This document shows, one piece after another, positions 25,039 through 32,702 of a stretch of DNA of 64,000 nucleotides. Below the pieces are notes generated by a model. The model worked only from the letters and a program-made list of their open reading frames with translations. It was not told where the DNA came from and searched no databases. The DNA lies in IMG/VR virus record IMGVR_UViG_3300035070_002905, positions 108,111 through 172,110 of that record. The stretch is one strand, 5' to 3'. The translations under genes and the position numbers were made by a program. Origin of the DNA: a virus. Position 1 is the stretch's first letter, and each line of letters starts with the position of its first letter.

Positions 25039-25538
25039 TACTTAGCCTTAGGCTTAGCCGCGTCGGCCATCTTAGCCTTCTCTTGATTATCTTTATACTT
25101 ACTACGAGCCTTCATCGCCAGGCCGGCTGCTGCCAGACCACCACCGACTAGTCCTACTTTCTTACGTAGGGACATGCCTGCAGTATTCCCCAGGGCGCCT
25201 GTATGTGCACGCTGTAAGGGTTTAGGTGTAGGAGTAGGAGTGAAATTCCCGCCGGACACAACCTTTTTCTTCTTAAGAGCAGGCTGCTTCTTAGCTGGAG
25301 TGCTCGGCTTGAAGTTCTTATCCTTATATACTTTCTGTGGCTTAGGGCCACCTGAAGTTGCCTTACCGGTTTTCTTATCGGTAGTCATCTTCTTTTTAGT
25401 TTCGACTTGCATTACCGCTACATCTTTAGGCTTACGCTTAGGACGTGTACCGCCCTTCACCTTGCCAGTCTCGACCTTACTCTTGTCGGTCTTCATAGCG
25501 ATTGCAACTTTTTCCATAATCTCTAGGCGATCCATCAT
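25038..25538 (-). CDS. lysine-rich basic virion-region protein
   Basis: 166 aa, extremely basic and proline/lysine-rich (KVKGGTRPKRKPKD, KKKMTTDKKTGKATSGG, TPAKKQPALKKKKV). It begins MDRLEIMEKVAIAM, with the K-x-A motif close to the N-terminus, and ends with a Gly/Ala hydrophobic helix (VGLVGGGLAAAGLAMKARSKY). Similar in composition to the 158-aa protein at 31459. Probably a DNA-binding or internal virion protein; alternatives cannot be excluded. Confidence 0.45.
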   Translation of the reverse strand: MMDRLEIMEKVAIAMKTDKSKVETGKVKGGTRPKRKPKDVAVMQVETKKKMTTDKKTGKATSGGPKPQKVYKDKNFKPSTPAKKQPALKKKKVVSGGNFTPTPTPKPLQRAHTGALGNTAGMSLRKKVGLVGGGLAAAGLAMKARSKYKDNQEKAKMADAAKPKAK

Positions 25539-25544
25539 ATCTCC

Positions 25545-26453
25545 TTACTGATGAACGTGCGGCTGACGTAGAGGAATATCCTGTACATCCGTACGATTGA
25601 ATAGCTGATACTCAATGGCATCTCGGTTTAGTTCTTTGATAATAACGTTCTGTCTCTGCATGTTGATACCGAACTCGGTAGAACCCTGGTGTCCTTCTAT
25701 CCGGAAAGCCCTGCGGTCAGCCTCTCGTAAGAGGATTGCGTGTGGGTTCAGTAGAGGGAACGCGATGGTCCATGCGGATATAGTGGTAGGTTCAAACTCA
25801 CCGAAGTACGTGTAGGTCATTTGCGGATCGATAGATCCATAAGCGATCTTAGTGCGCATTCCTGTATTGTAGCCACCTTCATATCCAGTGCCGTAACAGG
25901 TCTCGCATTGATCGTCCATAACCTTCTTGTATACAGGGTCCCAGCATACCTTACAGCGCTCACCCCAGATCTTAGGAGTGCATACTACGGTACTCATACC
26001 TACCGCGAACTTATCCAGTAGAATAGCCTCGCGACGCATTATGTCTAAGTGCTGCTTATTCTGTATGCGTCCCATCTTAGTATCAGGGAACATATATCCT
26101 GCAGTCTGCGGGTAACTCTTTACGGATACCTTATCGGGCCAGATGACCTCTATGGTAAAGTACTCTTCGTAAGTCTTACGGTCTTGGTTCGTGTAGCTAG
26201 TAGTGTAGAATGGATCGAGGATCGGCTCTGCAGTTACCGTGCGGAATGGACCTAACTCTGAATCCGAGGAGTATACCATGAACATCGGATCTCCAGGATC
26301 TACACCGCTAGGGTGAGTAGGAGGAATCCACTCAAGGTATACACTACGCTTCCAATCGGGAACTACCCGTACACTCATTCGGACAAACTCTGCGGCATCG
26401 GGAGTACGCTCCTGATGCCTCATCTTGCCCCATGTGACATTCATTAAGTCCAT
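25545..26453 (-). CDS. virion protein with zinc-ribbon-type cysteines
   Basis: 302 aa. A CKVC ... CETCYGTG pair near residues 170-195 (two C-x-x-C separated by about 14 residues) predicts a small zinc knuckle. The surrounding sequence (IWGERCKVCWDP, MDDQCETCYGTGYEGGYNTGM, then EFEPTTISAWTIAFPLLNPHAILL) belongs to a type found in neck-region genes of several phages with unknown precise role. The N-terminal half contains a fibronectin-like beta region (VYLEWIPPTHPSG, YSSDSELGPFRTV). Position between the 142-aa protein and the tail genes suggests a neck or head-tail connector. Confidence 0.55.
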   Translation of the reverse strand: MDLMNVTWGKMRHQERTPDAAEFVRMSVRVVPDWKRSVYLEWIPPTHPSGVDPGDPMFMVYSSDSELGPFRTVTAEPILDPFYTTSYTNQDRKTYEEYFTIEVIWPDKVSVKSYPQTAGYMFPDTKMGRIQNKQHLDIMRREAILLDKFAVGMSTVVCTPKIWGERCKVCWDPVYKKVMDDQCETCYGTGYEGGYNTGMRTKIAYGSIDPQMTYTYFGEFEPTTISAWTIAFPLLNPHAILLREADRRAFRIEGHQGSTEFGINMQRQNVIIKELNRDAIEYQLFNRTDVQDIPLRQPHVHQ

Positions 26454-26461
26454 GGTACTCC

Positions 26462-26890
26462 TTACCAGATCGGGAACGTAACGTAATCCGACTGGACATT
26501 ACCCCAACCAGAGTTAAGGTTGACGTTAATCTTGTAGTCCTTAGCAGCCTGACGGAAGGTAGTCTCGTACTGTCCGGCTAACTGGATATAGAACTGGTAA
26601 CGCTCTTCGATTGGAACGGTAAGTCCGCCATCTGAATAACTCATCTGGTTACGTGCAGCTAAAGCTGATTGGCCGATGTATAGTTGCCAGAGGATCCCGT
26701 ACAATAGGATTGCGTTAGGGATATTAGCATCTGTTACATCGCTGATCGGGGGCATTACGTTATACATACTGACTGCCATATCGGTAGCCAGTTCGATGCG
26801 CATATCGGTGAACTCCAACCCGTCTAACAGGTGGTTGTTATCCTCACTGTCCGCCACGAAACGACGGACATAGTCTGCTGATACTGCCAT
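26462..26890 (-). CDS. putative head-tail connector/adaptor protein
   Basis: 142 aa, mainly helical (YVRRFVADSEDNNHLLDGLEFTDMRIELATDMAVSMYN ... GILWQLYIGQSALAARNQM). Size, helical content and place directly before the neck genes fit gp6/gp15-like adaptor proteins that bind beneath the portal. No diagnostic motif; assignment is by context. Confidence 0.5.
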   Translation of the reverse strand: MAVSADYVRRFVADSEDNNHLLDGLEFTDMRIELATDMAVSMYNVMPPISDVTDANIPNAILLYGILWQLYIGQSALAARNQMSYSDGGLTVPIEERYQFYIQLAGQYETTFRQAAKDYKINVNLNSGWGNVQSDYVTFPIW

Positions 26891-26899
26891 TAGATCTCC

Positions 26900-27772
26900 T
26901 TAGATTTGGCTTAGAGTCCAGAAAGGACGGCCGCCGAAACCTACCAGTGAAGCATTATTGCTACCTACGGTATCAGGAATTACGCTAGTAGTTGGAATCG
27001 TATCTGCCTCTACCACTGTATCATACGCATGACTTCCGGTACCGCCGGTAAAGCTTAGATCTGCAATGTTACCGTTTAGGAACGTATCACTAGCAGACGA
27101 AGGGCCTTCTCCTATCCAGCGTACGCCGGTGTTACCATTCGCAGTCATCTCAAGATCATATACTACACCGAACTCCAGTGGAGTGGTATTAGTAGGAGCG
27201 TCTACTCCGTTAATCTTACCGCTAGCCCAGCGGACTGTGTCCCACTCGAGCATGCCAGAAGATCCATTACGACGTACGTGACTGTATAGTGCACCCGAGT
27301 CATCACAGAATATCATCTGGTCATTACCGCTAGCATCATCGAAGAATACTACCTTGCAAGTAACTACACCACCTGCACCACCCCAAGTATTAATGCCCAT
27401 ACGAGCATTCTCTGCGCCGAAGTTAATAGCCCAACGATAGGGAATCTCGGTATACTTACCGCCGCCCTGGCCGAAGCCTGACTTGCGGACTGCCTCATGG
27501 ATAAACGTACGGCTGGCTCGAGGGATATTATCCCACTCAGTATCCTGGACGAGAGCAGGTACGCTGACGCCGTGATACTTAAACTTATCTCCGCGATGCT
27601 CTAGGTCACCGATCAGAGGTACTGATAGTAGCGGAACGTTAGCTGTATAAAGTCCTTCAGGATCACCCGGCTCTTTACTTACTAGAGGTAGCGACTTAAC
27701 GCCGTCTCCGTAATCGTAACGCCATAGGTTAGACTGACGGATGAACTTTTCTAGTACTTCCTTCTTTCTCAT
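26900..27772 (-). CDS. virion protein with lectin-like (concanavalin-type) C-terminal domain
   Basis: 290 aa. The N-terminal third has no known match (LSVPLIGDLEHRGDKFKYHGVS). The remainder shows alternating strands with Trp/Gly turns (YRWAINFGAENARMGINTWGG, VVTCKVVFFDDASGND, FGVVYDLEMTANGNTGVRWIGEG) resembling LamG/concanavalin A-like jelly rolls that decorate phage capsids or necks. Probably a neck whisker or decoration protein that binds surface polysaccharide; not certain. Confidence 0.5.
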   Translation of the reverse strand: MRKKEVLEKFIRQSNLWRYDYGDGVKSLPLVSKEPGDPEGLYTANVPLLSVPLIGDLEHRGDKFKYHGVSVPALVQDTEWDNIPRASRTFIHEAVRKSGFGQGGGKYTEIPYRWAINFGAENARMGINTWGGAGGVVTCKVVFFDDASGNDQMIFCDDSGALYSHVRRNGSSGMLEWDTVRWASGKINGVDAPTNTTPLEFGVVYDLEMTANGNTGVRWIGEGPSSASDTFLNGNIADLSFTGGTGSHAYDTVVEADTIPTTSVIPDTVGSNNASLVGFGGRPFWTLSQI

Positions 27773-27781
27773 AGGAATCCC

Positions 27782-28330
27782 TTACTTAGCTAGTTCAGCT
27801 TCTACGAACTCGATCATATCAGTTTTAGATAGTCGACCGTCTACTTCGATGCCCTGCTCGGCAGCCCAAGTGTCAATCTGCTTCTTAGTCATAGCTGAGA
27901 AGTCGGGTGTTTCTACTGGAGCCTCTGCTTCTACTGGCGCCGGCTCAGGCTCAGGCTCTTTAACGGCAACTTTAGCGGCAACTTTAGCGGCAACTTTAGC
28001 GGCAACTTTAGGTTCGACCATGCTGATCTCTGCTTGGCCGTGTAGATCGCCTGCCAGTACTTTAAGTAGAGCGGCATCGTTAACATCCCAAGTAGGTTTA
28101 GTAGCTGAGATAGCTGTAGTAATGCCAATGAACTTGAACCGTTCGCCTTTACCTGCAGCTCGTGCTGCCGGAGTACGACCCTTCTGACCTTTGTAGATCT
28201 CCCCGGTAATAGGGTTGTGTACTTCAGGTGCGTACGCTTCGTATAGGCCCGTACCAACCTGGTAGATTAGTGGAGTTGCGTGAGTTGACGCAGCCGTTAG
28301 CCACGCTTCGATATCTGTTTTACGACTCAT
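27782..28330 (-). CDS. structural protein with repeat linker and HeH/LEM-like C-terminal domain
   Basis: 182 aa in three parts. Residues 1-105 hold a small fold with VGTGLYEAYAPEVHNPITGEIYKG. Next comes a flexible linker with four KVAA/KVAV repeats and then EPEPEPAPVEAEAP. The last 40 residues (FSAMTKKQIDTWAAEQGIEVDGRLSKTDMIEFVEAEL) match the HeH/LEM (Rho-N/SAP-like) helix-extended loop-helix domain common at the ends of phage head proteins, where it may contact nucleic acid. A late-type promoter lies 27 bp upstream. Confidence 0.6.
   Translation of the reverse strand: MSRKTDIEAWLTAASTHATPLIYQVGTGLYEAYAPEVHNPITGEIYKGQKGRTPAARAAGKGERFKFIGITTAISATKPTWDVNDAALLKVLAGDLHGQAEISMVEPKVAAKVAAKVAAKVAVKEPEPEPAPVEAEAPVETPDFSAMTKKQIDTWAAEQGIEVDGRLSKTDMIEFVEAELAK
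27964..28011 (+). repeat. four tandem 12-bp repeats
   Basis: Four consecutive copies of CGGCAACTTTAG (plus-strand reading), coding for the KVAA linker of the 182-aa protein. The copies are identical, which suggests recent slippage or expansion. Confidence 0.9.
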
Positions 28331-28356
28331 GTTAGTTTCCTTCTGTAGTTGTCTAC

Positions 28357-28365
28357 TATATTTTA
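28357..28365 (-). promoter_or_regulatory. late-type promoter motif TAAAATATA
   Basis: Minus-strand TAAAATATA, 27 bp before the start of the 182-aa gene; its first three bases are the stop codon of the 329-aa gene. It would start the transcript for neck and tail genes. Confidence 0.6.
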
Positions 28366-29352
28366 CTCGTGGAACTGGGTCAGGCCGAGCTCTTTGTCGA
28401 CACCGCGCTTGTATTTCTTGTAGCGATACTCTGGAAGAATCCAGGCGTTCTTGAGTTTAGTCTTCTTATTGATGATCTCTTGCTTGCGATCATCGCTTAA
28501 TTCGTCACGTAGTTTACGTACATGAGCCGCCAGGTCAGATGACTTGCCGCCGTGTACCAGAGCCACATCTACATCACGCGTATCGTCTTTATAAGAGTAA
28601 ACCTTATAGCCGTCACGCTTACGTGCATTGTATGGACTCTCTTTAAGCCCGAAGCCTTGGTCGTTCAACTTGCTGACCAGACGATTATATCCTTCGCGTG
28701 TCTTATACGGTACCAGGATATCTCGATCAGATGCACCGGCGATGTTAATACCGATACCTTCAGATCCTACGATCGTAGCATTAGGAGATAGAAGACGGTG
28801 AATCTCCTTCTCGCTGCCCGAGTATAGTGTGTCGATACTAGCAGACTTCATCAGCTTCTGGCCGAGAGTACGTGCAGTATCTACTAGATTAGCTTTGCGT
28901 GCATTCATCTCGCTATGCCCCCTGAAGAGAATGTCTTTATGTTTCTCGCGTAGGCCTTCCAGTTCTTCGTCCGGTGCATACACGGTTGCGTTACTCTTCA
29001 AGCTTAACGCACGAGGAGTTATATATTCGTTGGCGATTAGATTCATCTTAGGGTTAAGCGTAGGAGATCTCATCTTCTTCTCTACGATGTACTTACCGTA
29101 GCTATCAGAAGACAGCGTGTCCTTCGTCAAGAACACATTATCTACATCCTTAACGCCCTGCATCTTGGTGTAGGCGTCCTGGGCGCGCAACTTCTCGCGT
29201 GCTGATACTAGTCCACCGAGGTTCCTACCGCCCGCCCCTGACTCAACCTCTAGTTCTAGGTCTGGATTATCCCGAGCGAGATGCTTCAGAGCCTTGATCC
29301 TTCCAGAAGCAAGTGCTGCCAGGTTATTCGTTCGATGATAAAAGGTATCCAT
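28363..29352 (-). CDS. nucleotidyltransferase-fold protein with possible ADP-ribosyltransferase-like N-terminus
   Basis: 329 aa. Residues 197-265 match the minimal nucleotidyltransferase pattern: GINIAGASDRDILVP (acidic residues D209 and D211) and DTRDVDVALV (D260/D262) as the third carboxylate, with a basic C-terminal segment. The N-terminal 145 residues start FYHRTNNLAALASGRIKALKH and contain NVFLTKD...YGKYIV. This H-R-T plus hydrophobic-F-L-T arrangement resembles ADP-ribosyltransferases of the DarT/Tpt1 type, but the catalytic Glu cannot be placed, so this half is a weak call. It lies between the capsid gene terminator and the neck genes, so it may be a virion or late protein. One K-x-A motif (LMKSA) occurs near residue 170. 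Confidence 0.55.
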   Translation of the reverse strand: MDTFYHRTNNLAALASGRIKALKHLARDNPDLELEVESGAGGRNLGGLVSAREKLRAQDAYTKMQGVKDVDNVFLTKDTLSSDSYGKYIVEKKMRSPTLNPKMNLIANEYITPRALSLKSNATVYAPDEELEGLREKHKDILFRGHSEMNARKANLVDTARTLGQKLMKSASIDTLYSGSEKEIHRLLSPNATIVGSEGIGINIAGASDRDILVPYKTREGYNRLVSKLNDQGFGLKESPYNARKRDGYKVYSYKDDTRDVDVALVHGGKSSDLAAHVRKLRDELSDDRKQEIINKKTKLKNAWILPEYRYKKYKRGVDKELGLTQFHE

Positions 29353-29366
29353 CTTTGCTCCTTAAA

Positions 29367-29398
29367 CGAAAAAAAGGAGCCCCCATAGGGACTCCTTT
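29367..29398 (-). terminator. Rho-independent terminator after the capsid gene
   Basis: On the minus strand AAAGGAGTCCC, loop TATG, GGGGCTCCTTT, then seven T. It lies 19 bases past the major capsid stop codon and separates highly expressed head genes from the following gene. Confidence 0.9.
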
Positions 29399-29416
29399 AG
29401 AGGTAGCCTTAAGCCA

Positions 29417-30391
29417 TTATAGGCGAGGACTGATTTGACCAAGCACGAATGCCTTCGTATTACCGATGCCAACACCTACTGCTTCGTAAGTCTTGAACGA
29501 GATCATATCTGCTTCAGACTTCAGGTATACAGTTGGCTCTTGTAGAGAGTAGAACTGACCGAAGTAAGCTTCAGGAGCGAATACTACTACTAAATCACCT
29601 TTAGCTGCAGTTTGTTCTGCATCTGTTCCGGCGTCAAGCCAAGCTGTATTCAAGATATCAGACTTGTTAGAAGTTACGATTTCGAAACCGTAGAAACCTT
29701 CCATTGAACCTGTGTCGAAGTGACGAGAAGCCACTGCGTCACCTAGCTGAGTAGCTGGTTCACGTAGAATCGCAAGGTAAAGCTGATGAGACATCAGGAT
29801 CTTGCCAGGTTTTTGGAAGTCATCAACCATGAACTGTACTAGCTGCATAAGCTTGTCAGTAACAGTTACGCCAGTCAACTCAGTATCGTTGTAGTAACGA
29901 CGACCAGACAAGCCACGAGTATCACTAAAGATCTGAGCTAGAGAAGTAATGAAGTTACTATCTTCTTGCTTCTGGATGTCTTTCACTGAGTTCTCTTGCA
30001 AGATGTGACGGATGTCAGTCTTGTAAGTAGCTAGCTCAAATTTAGACTTTTCGAATTCCGCAGATTCAATCTTGTGGAATGCTACTTGGTAACGTGAACC
30101 TTTGAAGTAACGAGTCTCAGACTTACCGTTCAATGCGATTGTAGCCGCTACTGAATCAGGTTCTTTCTCGATGATCACACGTGGTGTGTCGTCTAGGTCA
30201 CGGTCAAGGTCACTTGCTGTAACCATTTGTGGAGTAAGGATCTTACGAGTAAATCCGTCTTCACGTAGTTTTTGTCGAACGAACGTAGACATTGCTGCGC
30301 CCGCTTCTTTCGTCATGCCCTGCTCAATCTTATCTAGGAAAGCGTTGTTCAGGAACTGAACGTTCAGTGTTTCAGTTGCATATTCAGACAT
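29417..30391 (-). CDS. major capsid protein (HK97-fold type)
   Basis: 324 aa. The identification rests on length, location (after protease, scaffold-like and decoration genes, before a strong terminator) and HK97-type features: a helical N-arm, an E-loop-like segment (ETRYFKGSRYQVAFHKIESAEFEKSKFELATYKTD), a long spine-helix region (LMQLVQFMVDDFQKPGKILMSHQLYLAIL) and a C-terminal P-domain beta series (GDLVVVFAPEAYFGQFYSLQEP ... FKTYEAVGVGI). A MTKEA motif at residues 26-30 marks a plausible maturation cleavage that would remove about 28 N-terminal residues. AGGAG lies upstream of the ATG. Confidence 0.82.
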   Translation of the reverse strand: MSEYATETLNVQFLNNAFLDKIEQGMTKEAGAAMSTFVRQKLREDGFTRKILTPQMVTASDLDRDLDDTPRVIIEKEPDSVAATIALNGKSETRYFKGSRYQVAFHKIESAEFEKSKFELATYKTDIRHILQENSVKDIQKQEDSNFITSLAQIFSDTRGLSGRRYYNDTELTGVTVTDKLMQLVQFMVDDFQKPGKILMSHQLYLAILREPATQLGDAVASRHFDTGSMEGFYGFEIVTSNKSDILNTAWLDAGTDAEQTAAKGDLVVVFAPEAYFGQFYSLQEPTVYLKSEADMISFKTYEAVGVGIGNTKAFVLGQISPRL

Positions 30392-30403
30392 TAGTCTCTC
30401 CTA

Positions 30404-30907
30404 TTACTTCAAGATGATTACACGAGTCGGTGCAGTAACACCAGTATCGTCAACAGCGTTGTTGTTAAGTTCTAGACAGTAAGCGCCTGGAACCGCATCA
30501 GTAACCGAACCTGAAATTGCACACCAGCAAGGGCGGTTTGTATTAGCATTGATGCCGATACCTACAGCAGCACCTGGAACTGGAGCAACGTCGTTAGTAC
30601 CGCCAGAACCAATCTCAGTAGTCTCTAACACAGCATTACCGAATAGTACGATGTTAGGCCATACTTGACCGCCTGTACCAGTAGTCTGTGAAAGGAAGTC
30701 GGCAGCACCACGAACGACTACGCCGATAGTACTCGTATCATTAGCAGTAGCAGCTTCAATTACTCCGCCTGCAGCAGTTACTTTAACAATATTTCCGTTA
30801 CCAAAAGTAGCAGAACCTGAACCGTAGTTCATCTCTGCAGTTGGTTCGGCCATAGGCCAGCCACGTAGGAAGTTCGCGGCATACTCAACAGTATTTAATC
30901 GAGCCAT
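30404..30907 (-). CDS. capsid decoration / head stabilisation protein
   Basis: 167 aa, Gly/Ala/Thr/Val-rich beta protein (NIVKVTAAGGVIEAATANDTSTIGVVVRGA ... PGAAVGIGINANTNRPCWCAISGSVTDAVPGAYC). Its pattern is that of decoration proteins, and it lies directly in front of the major capsid gene (12-bp gap), the standard place. No basic or catalytic features are seen. Confidence 0.65.
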   Translation of the reverse strand: MARLNTVEYAANFLRGWPMAEPTAEMNYGSGSATFGNGNIVKVTAAGGVIEAATANDTSTIGVVVRGAADFLSQTTGTGGQVWPNIVLFGNAVLETTEIGSGGTNDVAPVPGAAVGIGINANTNRPCWCAISGSVTDAVPGAYCLELNNNAVDDTGVTAPTRVIILK

Positions 30908-30921
30908 CTATTTGTCTCCAA

Positions 30922-31449
30922 TTATGATAGTAAGAATTCGGTAAAGCTATCAACACCCGTCGCTAGACGATCTGATGGCCCACCCATATTCATTGGCGTG
31001 TTATTGACTTGATAAGCTACTTTCTGCAGGGTAGAATCATCTAGCATGCTTAGAGCATTTAGATCCTCACCTGAAAACACGCCAGTGTCAGATAGTGCTT
31101 CAACCGAAGGCGCCTTAACTGCATCTTCTGCAGCCTTTTCCATATTGGAAAGATCGGCCTCTCTGTTATCTAGTTTAACCTCTAAATCAGCAATATAACC
31201 AGCAGTCTTCTCAAAGATTGTCGCGAAGTGCTTAAGTTCCTTTGCTTTCTCGAGGTCTTGATCACGATTTGGATAAGCGCGCTCTGCTAATTTCTCAAGA
31301 AGACCTTCGGCGTCTGCCTGGTCGACGCCCTGTGTAGACAGGGCCTCAACTGTACTCTTCTTAATGTCGCCCCAGGTATTCTCAAGGGCGGAAGCTTGCT
31401 TCTCCAGATTTCTAGCCTGCGTGAATAGCAGGTCTGTAATCTCGGACAT
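30922..31449 (-). CDS. helical head protein, scaffold-like
   Basis: 175 aa, acidic and helical with probable coiled coil (FEKTAGYIADLEVKLDNREADLSNMEKAAEDAV). It contains five copies of the hydrophobic-x-K-x-A motif: LEKQA, LEKLA, FEKTA, MEKAA, LQKVA. The protein just before decoration and capsid genes is often a scaffold or internal core protein that is removed by the prohead protease. This role is an inference from helicity, position and the repeated putative sites. Confidence 0.5.
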   Translation of the reverse strand: MSEITDLLFTQARNLEKQASALENTWGDIKKSTVEALSTQGVDQADAEGLLEKLAERAYPNRDQDLEKAKELKHFATIFEKTAGYIADLEVKLDNREADLSNMEKAAEDAVKAPSVEALSDTGVFSGEDLNALSMLDDSTLQKVAYQVNNTPMNMGGPSDRLATGVDSFTEFLLS

Positions 31450-31458
31450 GCTTACTCC

Positions 31459-31935
31459 TTATTTATTAGCAGCGCGTTCTTGCTTGCGGAGATCCTTGCG
31501 GATATCCTTATGCTGTTGCTTGGCGGATGCCTTACCGTGAGATGCACCTACTGCCGCGCCTGCCGCAAGACCATAAGTCTCTCGGTTACGCTTAACATGT
31601 GCGCCAGTCTTACCGGCTACGTCCTTTGCCTTACCGGCAAGTTTCTTAGCTTTCTTCTTGGCTTGCTGAGTACCTGCAGCTGCTAGCAAAGCTGTGTTCA
31701 GACCGGCAGTCTTATTCATCTTCGCGTCGCGAGTCTTCTTGGCTTGCTTCTGGGTCTTCTTCATCTCTTTAGAATCGCCAACTGCTACACCAGCACCTAG
31801 GCCTAGAGCCATACCAGTACCGACTGCGCCTGCTGTACCACTTTGTGCACCTTCTTTAAAGGCCTTTACACCTTTACGAGTAGCTTTACCCGCCGAACCA
31901 TCTTTGACTTTGCCGATGGCTTTCTTAGCCTTCAT
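31459..31935 (-). CDS. lysine-rich basic head protein
   Basis: 158 aa, very basic (KAKKAIGKVKDGSAGKATRKGVKAF, KKARGKAKD-like runs, KQQHKDIRKDLRKQERAANK) with a Gly/Ala hydrophobic segment (GAVGTGMALGLGAGVAVG) and a second (GLAAGAAVGASHG). A MNKTAG site lies near the middle. Composition suggests an internal protein that binds packaged DNA. Related in style to the 166-aa protein at 25038. Confidence 0.5.
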   Translation of the reverse strand: MKAKKAIGKVKDGSAGKATRKGVKAFKEGAQSGTAGAVGTGMALGLGAGVAVGDSKEMKKTQKQAKKTRDAKMNKTAGLNTALLAAAGTQQAKKKAKKLAGKAKDVAGKTGAHVKRNRETYGLAAGAAVGASHGKASAKQQHKDIRKDLRKQERAANK

Positions 31936-31958
31936 TCGCCCAAGACGTCCGACGGCTT

Positions 31959-32702
31959 TTACTTTCCCGCTAAAGCGGCTTCCTTCACTAGCTCAACTGC
32001 AGAGGCGAAATCCATGCCGTCTTCAGTCATAAGCTCTTGAACAGCAGCTGCTTTTTCTAAATCTGAATAATCTTCTGATTGATCGCATGCTTGCTTAACA
32101 AGCTCAACTGCGTCTTCAAAAGAGTGACCTTCTTCTAGCAAGATGCCTACAGCAGCAGCTTTCTCAAGCTCGTCGCCTTCAGACTCAAGCTCTTCAGAAG
32201 CTTGCTTAACTAGTGCGATAGCATCTTCGAAGTCAACACCGTCAGCCATTAGCTCGTCTAGAGCAGCTTTCTTATCGATGTCGGAAGGTTTAGCTGGTAC
32301 GTTAGAAGGCTCATTACCTTCAGATGCCATTACGTCATCTTTGTGTTCGCCACCTGCAACGCCACGCTCTTGAAGTGCTTTAGCTACCTGAGTAACTGTT
32401 TTGCCTTCGCGAGGAGTCAGCTCATCACGAGCATCATCTGAAGCAACCATTGTATCGATTTCTGCGATAACTTTGTTTTCAGCAGCTTTCTCGTGACCAT
32501 CAAGCATTGCTAGGATGCTGTTTGCGATTTCTTGACCTGTAGCCATAGTGTTTGTATCTCCCATATCTGATGCAGATTTTTCTAAAGTTTCTTTAAGTTC
32601 GTCAGCAGCAGAAGTTTCTGATGCTACCTTCTCGATCTCAGCCGAGCCGTCTTCAGCCTCAAGACTTTGAAGCAGGCTGTCTAGAGTAAATTCGTTAGAC
32701 AT
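31959..32702 (-). CDS. acidic head protein with tandem LEKAA repeats, scaffold candidate
   Basis: 247 aa from the ATG at 32702 (GGAG upstream, overlapping the protease gene end by eight bases). Very acidic and helical. The C-terminal half has three imperfect repeats of about 34 residues: a K-K/K-A-A-A helix start (IDKKAAL, LEKAAAV, LEKAAAV), an LxxDG or EEGHSF turn, FEDAxxLVKQA, then a Ser/Glu-rich spacer. About nine hydrophobic-x-K-x-A motifs occur. Acidic, helical, repeatedly cleavable proteins next to the protease gene are typical of prohead core or scaffold; this is the best scaffold candidate in the window. Confidence 0.55.
   Translation of the reverse strand: MSNEFTLDSLLQSLEAEDGSAEIEKVASETSAADELKETLEKSASDMGDTNTMATGQEIANSILAMLDGHEKAAENKVIAEIDTMVASDDARDELTPREGKTVTQVAKALQERGVAGGEHKDDVMASEGNEPSNVPAKPSDIDKKAALDELMADGVDFEDAIALVKQASEELESEGDELEKAAAVGILLEEGHSFEDAVELVKQACDQSEDYSDLEKAAAVQELMTEDGMDFASAVELVKEAALAGK

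Noticed and set aside
27964-28011. CRISPR-like array
   Set aside because: Four contiguous 12-bp repeats with no spacers, in frame within a gene.
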